A DNA stretch of 64,000 nt from 40CM-4-68-19 sp036513415 (GTDB lineage Bacteria; Myxococcota; Myxococcia; Myxococcales; 40CM-4-68-19). The DNA lies in assembly GCA_036513415.1 (NCBI GenBank), contig DATBZA010000107.1:1-64000 (forward strand), given 5' to 3'. Below are positions 50,838 through 59,434 of the stretch, one piece after another; positions within the stretch are counted from its first letter, which is position 1; every line of letters starts with the position of its first letter. The notes under the pieces are model-generated. The model made no database searches and was not told the origin of the DNA. It worked only from the letters and a program-made list of their open reading frames with translations. The translations under genes and the position numbers were made by a program.

Positions 50838-51257
50838 ATGACCCCCCAGCTCGAACCGACTTTCCGGGAACCGTCGTCCTCCTCGTTCGCCGCGATTCTC
50901 GCACTCGCCCTCGCGGGCGCCTCCTCGCACCGCGAGGCCCCGCCCGGGGGCTCCGGGTTCCAGTCGATGATGGCCGGCGCGACTGCCCGCATGCATGCGG
51001 CCATGAACCTTCCGTTCACGGGCAATCCCGACCGCGACTTCGCGCGCATGATGGTCCCGCACCACCAAGGTGCCATCGACATGGCAATCGCCGAGCTGCG
51101 CTACGGAAGGGACCAGCGCCTGAAGCGCCTTGCCCAGGAGATCATCGTCGATCAGCAACAGGAGATCGCGGTGATGCATCTGGCGCTCGGCGATCCTCTC
51201 CCGCCCGGCAGTCCGGCGCCGACGCAGACGACGCCCGATCACGCCGAGGAGGAGTGA
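50838..51257 (+). CDS. DUF305 secreted protein
   Basis: The 139-residue product has a hydrophobic segment near the N-terminus (FAAILALALAGASS) and a DUF305 domain with FTGNPDRDFARMMVPHHQGA and IDMAIAELRYGRDQRLKRLA, followed by IIVDQQQEIAVMHLALGD. The paired His motifs HHQGAID and similar ones suggest metal binding; several DUF305 proteins are copper-associated. A His-rich site is known only by analogy. GGAG is 7 bases before ATG 50,838. The beta-propeller gene follows after one base, so the two form an operon. Confidence 0.85.
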   Translation: MTPQLEPTFREPSSSSFAAILALALAGASSHREAPPGGSGFQSMMAGATARMHAAMNLPFTGNPDRDFARMMVPHHQGAIDMAIAELRYGRDQRLKRLAQEIIVDQQQEIAVMHLALGDPLPPGSPAPTQTTPDHAEEE

Positions 51258-51258
51258 C

Positions 51259-52710
51259 GTGGCCCGGCTCCTCTCGACTCTCTTCGCGCTCGCGCTCGCG
51301 CTCGCGCTGGTCGCCGGTGCGTCGCTCGCCGGCCAGGTGCCACACGCGGCGACGGCGCCCGAAATCCCCGTGAACGCTCGCGACCGCGTGTACGCCGGCG
51401 AGCAGTTTTCGAACACGGTTTCCGTGATCGACCCGGCCGCCAACAGGCTGTTGGGCGTGATCCGGCTCGGCGATCCGCAGCCGGCGAACCTGTCGCCCCT
51501 CTACCGCGGCCAACTCCTCGTCCACGGCCTCGGTTTCTCGCCCGACCACCGGACTCTGGTGGTGGTCTCGATCGGTTCCAACTCGGTCAGTTTCATCGAT
51601 ACCGCGACCAATGCCGTGAAACACGTCACGTACGTCGGGCGCTCGCCTCACGAGCCGTTTTTCACGCCGGACGGCAAGGAGGTGTGGGTCACGGTGCGGG
51701 GGGAGGATTACGTCGCGGTCCTCGACGCGAAGACGTTCCTCGAAAAGCGACGGATCAAGCTGTCGAACGGGCCCGGCATGACGATCTTCTCGCCGGACGG
51801 CAAGTACGGCTACGTGTGCTCGAGCTTCACGCCGGAGACCGCTGTCGTGTCCGTCGCCGATCACAAGGTGGTCGGCAAGGTGAAGCAGGAGTCGCCGTTC
51901 TGTCCGAACATCGCCGCGACGCCGGAGGGAGATCAGGTCTGGCTGACCCTGAAGGACGTCGGAAAGACGATGGCGTTCTCCGCCAGGCCGCCATTCAACG
52001 TCCTCAAGGTGCTCGACACCGGTCCGATTACGAACCACGTCAACATCGTCCGGAACGCGCATGGCCGCTTCGCCTACGTCACCGTCGGCGGGCTGAACGC
52101 GGTCCTCGCGTTCCGCACCGACACCTTCGAGCAGGTGGCGAGAATACCGGTCGGTGAGCTGCCGCACGGGATCTGGCCCTCCGGTGACGGAACGCGCATC
52201 TACGTGGGCATCGAGAACGGCGACACCGTGACGGCGATCGATACTCTCGAGAACAAGGTCGTCGCCACTATTCCGATCGGCCAGGCGGCGCAGGCGGTCG
52301 TCTACGTCCCCAATGCGGTCCCGGCGGGGCAGGGGAGCGAGCATCTCGAACCGCTGGGCATCGCCGGCAACGTGGTGCAACTCATGCTGGGACCACCGGG
52401 CGGGCCGCCCGCGACCCGCGTTTCCCTGTTCGACCAAGGCTTGACCCAGGTCTTGCAAGCCGCAGTCACGGGTCTCGAGCCCAAGAAGCCCTACGTGCTC
52501 GCGCTCTCGCCGAAGGCCGATGCCGACACTCCTTCTCTGGAGCCTCTCGCCGGCTTCGTGACCAACCCGGCGGGCGCCGCCATCGTCAACGCCGTCGGCC
52601 CGATCCGCCAGGTCGTCCAGGGGACGGGCGGTTCGCCAAGGCGCTATCTGGTGATCCTCAGCGGTACGCCTGCCGTCATCGGCGCGCCCGCGCAGGTGCA
52701 ACTCCCGTAG
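51259..52710 (+). CDS. Secreted YVTN/YncE-type beta-propeller protein with C-terminal extension
   Basis: The 483-residue product has a signal peptide (LLSTLFALALALALVAGASL), a seven-blade-like YVTN propeller (about 45-350) with repeats such as FSNTVSVIDPAANRLLGVIR, SNSVSFIDTATNAVKHVTYV and GDTVTAIDTLENKVVATIPI, and a C-terminal beta-rich domain (about 350-483). YncE-type propellers have been linked to metal or DNA binding, with no shared function. GTG 51,259 starts one base after the DUF305 stop. The gene ends 14 bases from the convergent emrB-like gene. Confidence 0.85.
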   Translation: MARLLSTLFALALALALVAGASLAGQVPHAATAPEIPVNARDRVYAGEQFSNTVSVIDPAANRLLGVIRLGDPQPANLSPLYRGQLLVHGLGFSPDHRTLVVVSIGSNSVSFIDTATNAVKHVTYVGRSPHEPFFTPDGKEVWVTVRGEDYVAVLDAKTFLEKRRIKLSNGPGMTIFSPDGKYGYVCSSFTPETAVVSVADHKVVGKVKQESPFCPNIAATPEGDQVWLTLKDVGKTMAFSARPPFNVLKVLDTGPITNHVNIVRNAHGRFAYVTVGGLNAVLAFRTDTFEQVARIPVGELPHGIWPSGDGTRIYVGIENGDTVTAIDTLENKVVATIPIGQAAQAVVYVPNAVPAGQGSEHLEPLGIAGNVVQLMLGPPGGPPATRVSLFDQGLTQVLQAAVTGLEPKKPYVLALSPKADADTPSLEPLAGFVTNPAGAAIVNAVGPIRQVVQGTGGSPRRYLVILSGTPAVIGAPAQVQLP

Positions 52711-52724
52711 GTCGAGCCCGGGAC

Positions 52725-54275
52725 TCAGTGCGCCCCCGCATCCACGGCTGCTCCTCGCTGGGGCCGGCGCATCAGAACGATCACCCAGCTAGCGGCGAGA
52801 AAGGCGAAGCCCAACAAGAGAAAGGTGTTGTTGAAGGCCCGGAGCAGCGCCTGCGCGCCGATGCGCTGGTTCAGCACGGCGAGCGCGGCGCCTTGCGGAT
52901 CGAAGAGCCGGGCGCCCGGACCGTGCTCGAGCAGCGTCCTCTGTTCGGCGACGAGCGTGCTGTACGCGTCCACGTGGCTGGTGATGAAGGTGAAGTTCTG
53001 CTTCACCTGCCGGGCGAGCGTGGTGCTCATCCATGCCGTTCCGATCGACGCGCCGAGCTCGCGCGTGAGGTTGAACAGGGCGGTGCCGCCGGGCCGCTGC
53101 GCCGCAGGGAGCGACGCAACCCCGAGCACCGTGAGCGGAATGAAGCCAAAGCCGGTGCCGATGGCGCGGACGAACAGCGGCAGTGCCACCTGCCCGGTGG
53201 TCACCTCCGCCGTCAGGTGCGCGTTGAGCCACAGGCTGGCGAGGATGCCCGCGTTGGCGATCACGAGCAGAAGGCGCGGGTCGACCCTGGTCACGAGCTT
53301 GCCCACCACCGGAAAGATCAAGAGCTGGACCCAGGTCCCCATCAGGAATACGCGTCCGATGTCCAGCGCGCGGTAGTGCAGGATCGTGCCGCAATACAGT
53401 GAGAGCAGCACCGAACCCGCGAAGATGGCCGTACCCACGAGGAAGTTGAGGGTGGTGGCCGCCGCATAAGCGCGATTCCGGAAAACGCGCAGGTCGACGA
53501 CCGGATGCTCGTGCTCGAGCTCGTGGGAGACGAATCCGATCAAGGCAATCGCGGCAACGACGGCGAGGACGGTGATGGTCTTGTCCTCGAACCAATCGTT
53601 GCGGTTTCCTTCCTCCAGGACGTACTGCATGGAAACCATGCCCAGGGCCAGTAGCGCGATGCCGAAGCGGTCGACCGGAGAGCGGTCGGAAACGAAGCCC
53701 GGCTGCTCGATCTGCGTCCACGCGATCCAGGCGGCGATGAGGCCGAGCGGAACGTTGATGAAGAAGATCCAATGCCAGCTCGACCACTCCACCAGGTATC
53801 CGCCGATCGTGGGGCCCAGCAGCGGTCCGGTGATGGCGCCCATGGCGAAGAGAGCGCCAGCCATGCCGTGCTCCTTCTCCGGGTACCGCGAGAAGAGCAC
53901 GCTCTGTGACGTGGGGATGATGGCTCCGCCGCCCAACCCCTGGAGGATGCGGAAACAGACGAGCGAGGGAAGATTCCACGCCAGGCCGCAGAGCGCGCTG
54001 GCGGCGGTGAACATCAGGATCGAGACTGTGTAGTAGCGCTTGAAGCCGAAGCGCTTCAGCAGCCATCCCGACATCGGGATGACGGTGATGTTCGCCATTG
54101 CATACGCGGTCGACACCCACGCGATTTGATCGAGCGGCGTCCCGAAGTTGGCGCGGATGTCGTTCAAGGCGACGTTCACGATGGAGATGTCCAGGAACGC
54201 CATCAGACCCGCGAGCATCGCGCCCGTGGTGATGAGCGGCTTGCTCCCGCGAAGGACGGTCGCCTCGGCGCCCAT
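52725..54275 (-). CDS. DHA2-family MFS multidrug exporter, EmrB-like
   Basis: The 516-residue product is a 14-helix major-facilitator drug:proton antiporter of the EmrB/QacA type. Visible marks are motif D1-like LMAFLDISIVNVALNDIRAN, motif A region GWLLKRFGFKRYYTVSILMF and motif C-like GAITGPLLGPTIGGYLVEWS. It should export hydrophobic drugs or uncouplers through the inner membrane with its EmrA-like partner and an outer-membrane channel. Its start overlaps the adaptor stop by 1 base (TGATG), so translation is coupled. Third gene of a TetR-EmrA-EmrB operon. Confidence 0.93.
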   Translation of the reverse strand: MGAEATVLRGSKPLITTGAMLAGLMAFLDISIVNVALNDIRANFGTPLDQIAWVSTAYAMANITVIPMSGWLLKRFGFKRYYTVSILMFTAASALCGLAWNLPSLVCFRILQGLGGGAIIPTSQSVLFSRYPEKEHGMAGALFAMGAITGPLLGPTIGGYLVEWSSWHWIFFINVPLGLIAAWIAWTQIEQPGFVSDRSPVDRFGIALLALGMVSMQYVLEEGNRNDWFEDKTITVLAVVAAIALIGFVSHELEHEHPVVDLRVFRNRAYAAATTLNFLVGTAIFAGSVLLSLYCGTILHYRALDIGRVFLMGTWVQLLIFPVVGKLVTRVDPRLLLVIANAGILASLWLNAHLTAEVTTGQVALPLFVRAIGTGFGFIPLTVLGVASLPAAQRPGGTALFNLTRELGASIGTAWMSTTLARQVKQNFTFITSHVDAYSTLVAEQRTLLEHGPGARLFDPQGAALAVLNQRIGAQALLRAFNNTFLLLGFAFLAASWVIVLMRRPQRGAAVDAGAH

Positions 54276-55489
54276 CAGTCCCTCATCCGGACGGTGACGT
54301 CCGCGCTCATTCCCGGGCGCAGATCGACCCCGGGAGGGCCATCCAGGCGGATGAGCACCGGGATGCGCTGCACGACTTTCACGAAATTCCCCGTCGCATT
54401 GTCGGGCGGCAGCAGGGCGAAGCGCGCGCCGGTCCCGCCTGCGACGCTCTCGACGTGGCCGCTAAATGTGCGCCTGCCGTAGGTGTCGAGGCGCACCGTC
54501 GCGCTCTGGCCCGCGCGCATCGCGGCGAGTTGGTCCTCCTTGAAGTTGGCCACGACCCAGACGTCGTCGAGCGGCACGATGGCGAGGAGAGGACGTTCGG
54601 GGCTGACGGTCTGGCCGTCCTCGACGCTGCGCCGCGAGACGACGCCTTTGCGGGCCGCGCGCACGGTCGTATAGGAGAGATTCAGCTCCGCGAGCTTGAG
54701 GGCCGCGTCCGCTTGCAGCGTTCTCGCTTCCGCGAGGGCGAGCGCGGCGCGCGCCGAAGCGACCTGCTCCGCAGCGGTCTGGGCGGCGCTCAGCCGTCCT
54801 CTCGCGAGCACCAGGCCTCCGCCCGATCCGGCATGCCCGGCGTATGCCGCGCTGACCCGGGCACGCTCCTTCTCGTATCGCGCGCTGGCGGCGTCGAACT
54901 CGGTCTGCTTCAGGTCCAGATCTGCCGCCGGCAATACGTTCGCTTCGACGAGCGCACGTGCCCGCTTCAGATTGAGCTCCGCCAGCGCTTTGCGCGACTC
55001 GGCGGCGGCGAGGTCCGCGTTCGCCTGCCCGATCGCGGCTGCCGCCGAGCTGATAGAAAATACCGCGGCGGTCAGGGCGCCCTGGGCCTGGACGAGGTTT
55101 GCCGGAGCGGCCTTCTGCGTGAGCGCGAGCGTCGAGCGGGCGCCGTCGGCGGCCGCGCGCGCCGCCGCCAGGTCGGCGCGGGCAGCATCGACCTTCGCCG
55201 CGTAGTCGGCGGGGTCCAGCTCCAGCAGGACATCGCCTGCGTCGACCAGTTGGTTGTCCTGGGCGTGCACGCGAAGCACCTGGCCCGGGACGCGGGCCGA
55301 CACGCTGATCACGCGGCCCTCCACCTGCGCGTCATCCGTCGATTCGTTCCCAATGTGAAGCAGGTACCAGACGCATGAAATCAGGACCGCTGCGGCGCCC
55401 AGGCCGGCGATGAGAACCGGAGTCCGTTTCCGCCGCGTCGTTGGAAGCTGCGCCGGCGGAGCCACCGAGACGGCCGTCGCGCCGCTCAT
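54275..55489 (-). CDS. EmrA-like membrane fusion protein
   Basis: The 404-residue product has a cytoplasmic N-tail, one membrane helix (PVLIAGLGAAAVLISCVWYL, about 25-45), the conserved STDDAQVEGRVISVSARVPG, an extended Ala-rich coiled-coil hairpin (about 95-235) and a C-terminal barrel with DDVWVVANFKEDQLAAMRAG and GPPGVDLRPGMSADVTVRM. It would link the EmrB-like exporter to an outer-membrane channel. ATG 55,489 overlaps the TetR stop by 4 bases. In contrast to the two small HlyD-like proteins, it keeps the membrane anchor and the full hairpin. Confidence 0.93.
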   Translation of the reverse strand: MSGATAVSVAPPAQLPTTRRKRTPVLIAGLGAAAVLISCVWYLLHIGNESTDDAQVEGRVISVSARVPGQVLRVHAQDNQLVDAGDVLLELDPADYAAKVDAARADLAAARAAADGARSTLALTQKAAPANLVQAQGALTAAVFSISSAAAAIGQANADLAAAESRKALAELNLKRARALVEANVLPAADLDLKQTEFDAASARYEKERARVSAAYAGHAGSGGGLVLARGRLSAAQTAAEQVASARAALALAEARTLQADAALKLAELNLSYTTVRAARKGVVSRRSVEDGQTVSPERPLLAIVPLDDVWVVANFKEDQLAAMRAGQSATVRLDTYGRRTFSGHVESVAGGTGARFALLPPDNATGNFVKVVQRIPVLIRLDGPPGVDLRPGMSADVTVRMRD

Positions 55490-56085
55490 GACCGTTCTCG
55501 CTTGCCGCCCCTGGCGGCAGCCACGCCCAGCGCGCGGCAAGCGCGAAGCACTTCGTCGGACAGCTCTGTCCCCTTGACCGCGCGCGAAAGACTGACCCCG
55601 CCGTACATCAAGGCGATGAGCCCGATCGCGAGCAAGCGGCGCGGAACGATGCCGCCCGCCGGCAGACGCTGCGCCAGACCCTCCACGAGACCCTGCACCT
55701 GCTCCGCGACGATCGGGCGGTGTTGCGGCGCGGTGGTACCGACCTCGCCGACCACCGCCGGCATCGGGCACCCGGGCGCGCCGCCGTCGCGGTGGTCGGC
55801 CGAAAGGTATCGCTCGAGGATGACTTCGGCGCGGTCCGCTTCCGGCTTCTCGTCGAGGCGCGCGAAGAGACGGTCGCGTAGCGTGGCGCTTGTGCGGCGG
55901 AGGGTTTCGTCGACCAACTCGTCCTTGGAGGAGAAGTGCGCGTAGAACCCGCCGACGGTAAGCGCGGCCCCCTTCATCACGTCCGCGACCCCCGCGCCCG
56001 AGATCCCCTTTTCGCGGACCAGCCTCGCCGCGGATTGGAGGATCGATTCGTGCGAACGTTCCTTCTGCTCGACCTTCGCGTTCAT
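55486..56085 (-). CDS. TetR/AcrR-family repressor of the EmrAB-like operon
   Basis: The 199-residue product has an N-terminal helix-turn-helix (SILQSAARLVREKGISGAGV and GGFYAHFSSKDELVDETLRR) and a TetR ligand-binding C-terminal domain with PAVVGEVGTTAPQHRPIVAE. It is first in the operon with EmrA-like and EmrB-like genes, a standard arrangement in which drug binding releases the repressor. A perfect 10-bp inverted repeat 30 bases upstream of ATG 56,085 is its likely operator, so it should also repress itself. Confidence 0.9.
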   Translation of the reverse strand: MNAKVEQKERSHESILQSAARLVREKGISGAGVADVMKGAALTVGGFYAHFSSKDELVDETLRRTSATLRDRLFARLDEKPEADRAEVILERYLSADHRDGGAPGCPMPAVVGEVGTTAPQHRPIVAEQVQGLVEGLAQRLPAGGIVPRRLLAIGLIALMYGGVSLSRAVKGTELSDEVLRACRALGVAAARGGKRERS

Positions 56086-56115
56086 GTGCGGAGCTCCTTC
56101 CAGCGACGACAGAAG

Positions 56116-56151
56116 TCATCGTACGATCGTAATATCATTTGCGTACGATGA
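56116..56151. promoter_or_regulatory. Operator palindrome before the TetR-EmrAB operon
   Basis: TCATCGTACG (56,116-56,125) and CGTACGATGA (56,142-56,151) are perfect inverted repeats around 16 bases; each arm region also holds a local ATCGTACGAT or GTACGATC palindrome. Site and spacing suit a pair of TetR dimers bound over the promoter. Confidence 0.7.
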
Positions 56152-56278
56152 ACGGGTCAGCACCGGGATTCGCGGGAGCCCCGCGCCGTCTCAAGATTCT
56201 GAGTGAAGCCGAGCCAGACCTTCGAAGATTGGCTTCGTCAGCGACCCGATGAATGCACCACCGGCGGCGCCGGCCGTT

Positions 56279-59200
56279 TCAGGGCGTGGCTTCCGGCTCG
56301 GGGGGAAGGGGCGCGGGTTGCTCGTGCCCGCGGCGATTCGCCAGCCGCTCCACCAGCACGAACAGCACCGGAATGATGAAGATGGCGATGGCCGTCGCCG
56401 CCAGCATGCCCGTGATGACCACGGTGCCCAGGATCTTGCGCGCGATCGCGCCCGCCCCCGTCGCGATCCAGAGCGGAGCCATGCCGAAGATGAACGCGAA
56501 CGACGTCATGAGAATCGGGCGGAGCCGCAGTCGAGCTCCCTCGAGTGCCGCCTCGACCAGGGGCCGCCCCTTCTTCATCTCGTCGCGAGCAAACTCCACG
56601 ATGAGGATGGCGTTCTTGGCCGCGAGGCCGATCAGCATCGCCAACCCGATCTGGGCGAAGATCCCCAGGTCGAAATTGCGCAGGTAGAGGCCGAGAAACG
56701 CACCCAGGACTGCCACCGGCACCGACAGCAGCACCGAGAACGGAAGCGACCAGCTCTCGTATAGCGCCGCGAGGATCAGGAACACGAAGCCCAGGGACAG
56801 GGCAAAGATCGGCCCCGCCGTTCCCGACGCCTTCTTCTCCTGATAGGACAGATCCGCGAACCCATACCCCATCTCGCGCGGCAAGACCTGCGCCGCCACT
56901 TGCTCGAGCGCGGCCAGCGCCTGCCCCGAGCTGTACCCGGGGGCGGCCGAGCCCAGGACCTGTGCCGCGCGGTACAGGTTGAATCGATTGGTGTATTCGG
57001 GCCCGGCGATCCGGCGCGTGCTCACCAGCGTGGAGAGGGGCACCATGCTGCCCTGCCCGTTGCGTACGTAGTACTGACCGATGTCTTGCTCGCTCAACCG
57101 GCTCTCGCCCTCGGCCTGGAGAAACACGCGCCATTGGCGGCCGAATCGGTTGAACTGATTGACGAACAAGCCGCCCAGATACGTCTGCATCGTCTGGTAC
57201 ACGTCGCCGATCGCGATTCCCTGATTGAGGACCTTGTCCCGGTCCACGTCGGCGTAGACCTGTGGGATTCCGGCGGTGAACACCGAGTTGACCCCGGTCA
57301 GCTCCGGGCGCTTGCGCGCCGCGTCCAGGAACGCCTTGACGTTCTGATCGAGAAACTCCACCGACCCGCCGCTGCGATCTTGCAGCCACATGGAGAAGCC
57401 GCCGGCGTTGCCGAACCCGGGAATGGCCGGAGGGCTGAAGGCGAACGCGGTCGCCTCCGGCACCTGCGCACTTAGCGCGCGGTTCAGGCTGCGCAGGATC
57501 CCGCGCGCCTCCAGCGCCGCCCCCTCGCGCTGGCTCCACGGCTTGAGCTGAATGAACATGAACGCGTTGTACGTCGACGACACGCGCGACAGCAGGCTGA
57601 AGCCGATGATGCTGGAGTACGCCTGCACTCCCTCGGTCTTGGCCAGGATTCCTTCGACCTTCTTGGTCACCGCTTCGGTGCGCTCCAGGGACGCGGCGGC
57701 TGGCAGCTGCACGTTGGCGAGCAGGAAGCCCTGGTCCTCCTCGGGGATGAAGCTGGTGGGGAGCTTGCGACCCACCAGGCCGTCGACGGCGATGAACGCG
57801 ACGAGGATGGCGACGGCGATGACCGGCTTCCGGATCAGGCCGTGGCTCCATCTGACGTAGCCGAGCGCGGACCGGTCAAACACCCGATTGAACAGTCCGA
57901 AGAAGCGGGCCAGGGGACCACGGCCCGGCCGCCGCGGCCGGAGCAACAGCGCCGACAGCGCCGGTGACAGCGTGAGCGCGTTGAATGCGGAGATGAGCAC
58001 CGAGATGGCGATGGTCACCGCGAACTGCGTGTTGAGCCGCCCCTGGATGCCCCCCACGAACGCGATGGGCACGAAGACCGACGAGAGCACCAGCGCGATC
58101 CCCACGACGGGTCCGGACACCTCCTTCATCGCCTGCAGCGTGGCGTCTCGCGGGGACATCCCTTGCTCGATGTGGTGCTCCACCGCCTCCACCACTACGA
58201 TCGCGTCGTCCACCACCAGCCCGATGGCGAGCACCAGCCCGAACAACGAGAGCGTGTTGATGGAGAAGCCCAGCAAGGGAAAGACCGCAAACGTGCCGAT
58301 CAACGACACCGGCACTGCGATGAGCGGGATGAGCGTGGCGCGCCAGTTCTGCAGGAACAGGTAGACCACCAGCGTGACCAGTGCCATTGCCTCCAGGATC
58401 GTCTTCGCGATCTCGCTGATCCCCTCCGTGACCGGCAGAGTGCTGTCGAGGGTGACGAGGTAGTCGAGATCGGGCGGGAATCGCTGCTTGAGCTCCGCCA
58501 TCGCGCTCTTCACGCCTCGGGCTACGTCGAGCGCATTCGACCCGGGAGCCTGGAACACCGCGATGATGCTGCCGGGCTCTCCGTTCACGCGCGAGACCTG
58601 CTGATAGTTCAGCGCGCCCAGCTCGATGCGAGCCACGTCGGACAGGCGCACGACCGAGCCGTCGGGGTTCGAGCGAACGACGATCTGCGCGAACTCCTCC
58701 GCCGACTGCAGGCGCCCCTGCGCGCGGACCGTGTAGGTCATCTCCTTGCCGGGCGGCGCCGGGTCCGCGCCGACCCGGCCTGCCGGATTGACCGTGCTCT
58801 GCTGCGACAACGCCTTCACCAAATCCGGCACGGTGAGCCCGAGCTTGGCCAGCACGTCCGGCTTCAGCCAGACCCGCATCGCGTAATCGCTGGCTCCGAA
58901 GAGACGCACCTCGCCCACGCCGCGCACGCGATAGAGCGCGTCGTTGATGTTGATGTTGGCGTAGTTGGCCAGGAACAGCGAGTCGTAATGCTGATGGGGC
59001 GAGTACAGCGCAATGATCAGCATCGGCAGCCCGGTCGACTTCCGGTAGGCGAGGCCGAACTGGTTGACGTCGGGAGGCAGGTTGGGCTGCGCCTGCGCCA
59101 CCCGGTTGGACACGTTGACCTGGTCGATGTTGGGATCGGTGTCGATGTCGAACGTGACCGTCAACGCCATGGTCCCGTCGTTGGCGTTGGTGGACTGCAT

Positions 59201-59431
59201 GTAGAGCATGTCGTCCACCCCGTTCATCTGCTGCTCGAGCGGCGTGGCGACCGACTGCTCCACCGTCACCGCGTCCGCGCCGGTGAAGGTGGTGGACACG
59301 ATGATCTGGGGCGGGATGATGGCCGGATATTGCGCCACCGGAAGGCTGCGCATCGCCAGCAGACCCGCGACCAACGTGATGATGGAGATGACCATCGCCA
59401 CGATGGGGCGATTGATGAAGAAGCGAGCCAT
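56279..59431 (-). CDS. RND multidrug efflux pump, HAE1/MexB-AcrB type, paralogue of the 9.6-12.8 kb pump
   Basis: The 1,050-residue transporter has the N-terminal FFINRPIVAMVISIITLVAG, AQYPAIIPPQIIVSTTFTGA, the TM4 Asp pair in GLVVDDAIVVVEAVEHH, TM10 GLAAKNAILIVEFARDE and C-terminal GTVVITGMLAATAIAIFIIP. Sequence similarity to the first AcrB-like pump runs the full length (for example QVYADVDRDKVLxQGI and VYQTMQxxxGGxxVNQFNRF segments), so the two arose by duplication of an adaptor-pump pair. The adaptor gene ends 3 bases upstream, the same spacing as in the first operon. No TolC gene adjoins. Confidence 0.95.
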   Translation of the reverse strand: MARFFINRPIVAMVISIITLVAGLLAMRSLPVAQYPAIIPPQIIVSTTFTGADAVTVEQSVATPLEQQMNGVDDMLYMQSTNANDGTMALTVTFDIDTDPNIDQVNVSNRVAQAQPNLPPDVNQFGLAYRKSTGLPMLIIALYSPHQHYDSLFLANYANININDALYRVRGVGEVRLFGASDYAMRVWLKPDVLAKLGLTVPDLVKALSQQSTVNPAGRVGADPAPPGKEMTYTVRAQGRLQSAEEFAQIVVRSNPDGSVVRLSDVARIELGALNYQQVSRVNGEPGSIIAVFQAPGSNALDVARGVKSAMAELKQRFPPDLDYLVTLDSTLPVTEGISEIAKTILEAMALVTLVVYLFLQNWRATLIPLIAVPVSLIGTFAVFPLLGFSINTLSLFGLVLAIGLVVDDAIVVVEAVEHHIEQGMSPRDATLQAMKEVSGPVVGIALVLSSVFVPIAFVGGIQGRLNTQFAVTIAISVLISAFNALTLSPALSALLLRPRRPGRGPLARFFGLFNRVFDRSALGYVRWSHGLIRKPVIAVAILVAFIAVDGLVGRKLPTSFIPEEDQGFLLANVQLPAAASLERTEAVTKKVEGILAKTEGVQAYSSIIGFSLLSRVSSTYNAFMFIQLKPWSQREGAALEARGILRSLNRALSAQVPEATAFAFSPPAIPGFGNAGGFSMWLQDRSGGSVEFLDQNVKAFLDAARKRPELTGVNSVFTAGIPQVYADVDRDKVLNQGIAIGDVYQTMQTYLGGLFVNQFNRFGRQWRVFLQAEGESRLSEQDIGQYYVRNGQGSMVPLSTLVSTRRIAGPEYTNRFNLYRAAQVLGSAAPGYSSGQALAALEQVAAQVLPREMGYGFADLSYQEKKASGTAGPIFALSLGFVFLILAALYESWSLPFSVLLSVPVAVLGAFLGLYLRNFDLGIFAQIGLAMLIGLAAKNAILIVEFARDEMKKGRPLVEAALEGARLRLRPILMTSFAFIFGMAPLWIATGAGAIARKILGTVVITGMLAATAIAIFIIPVLFVLVERLANRRGHEQPAPLPPEPEATP

Positions 59432-59434
59432 CGT

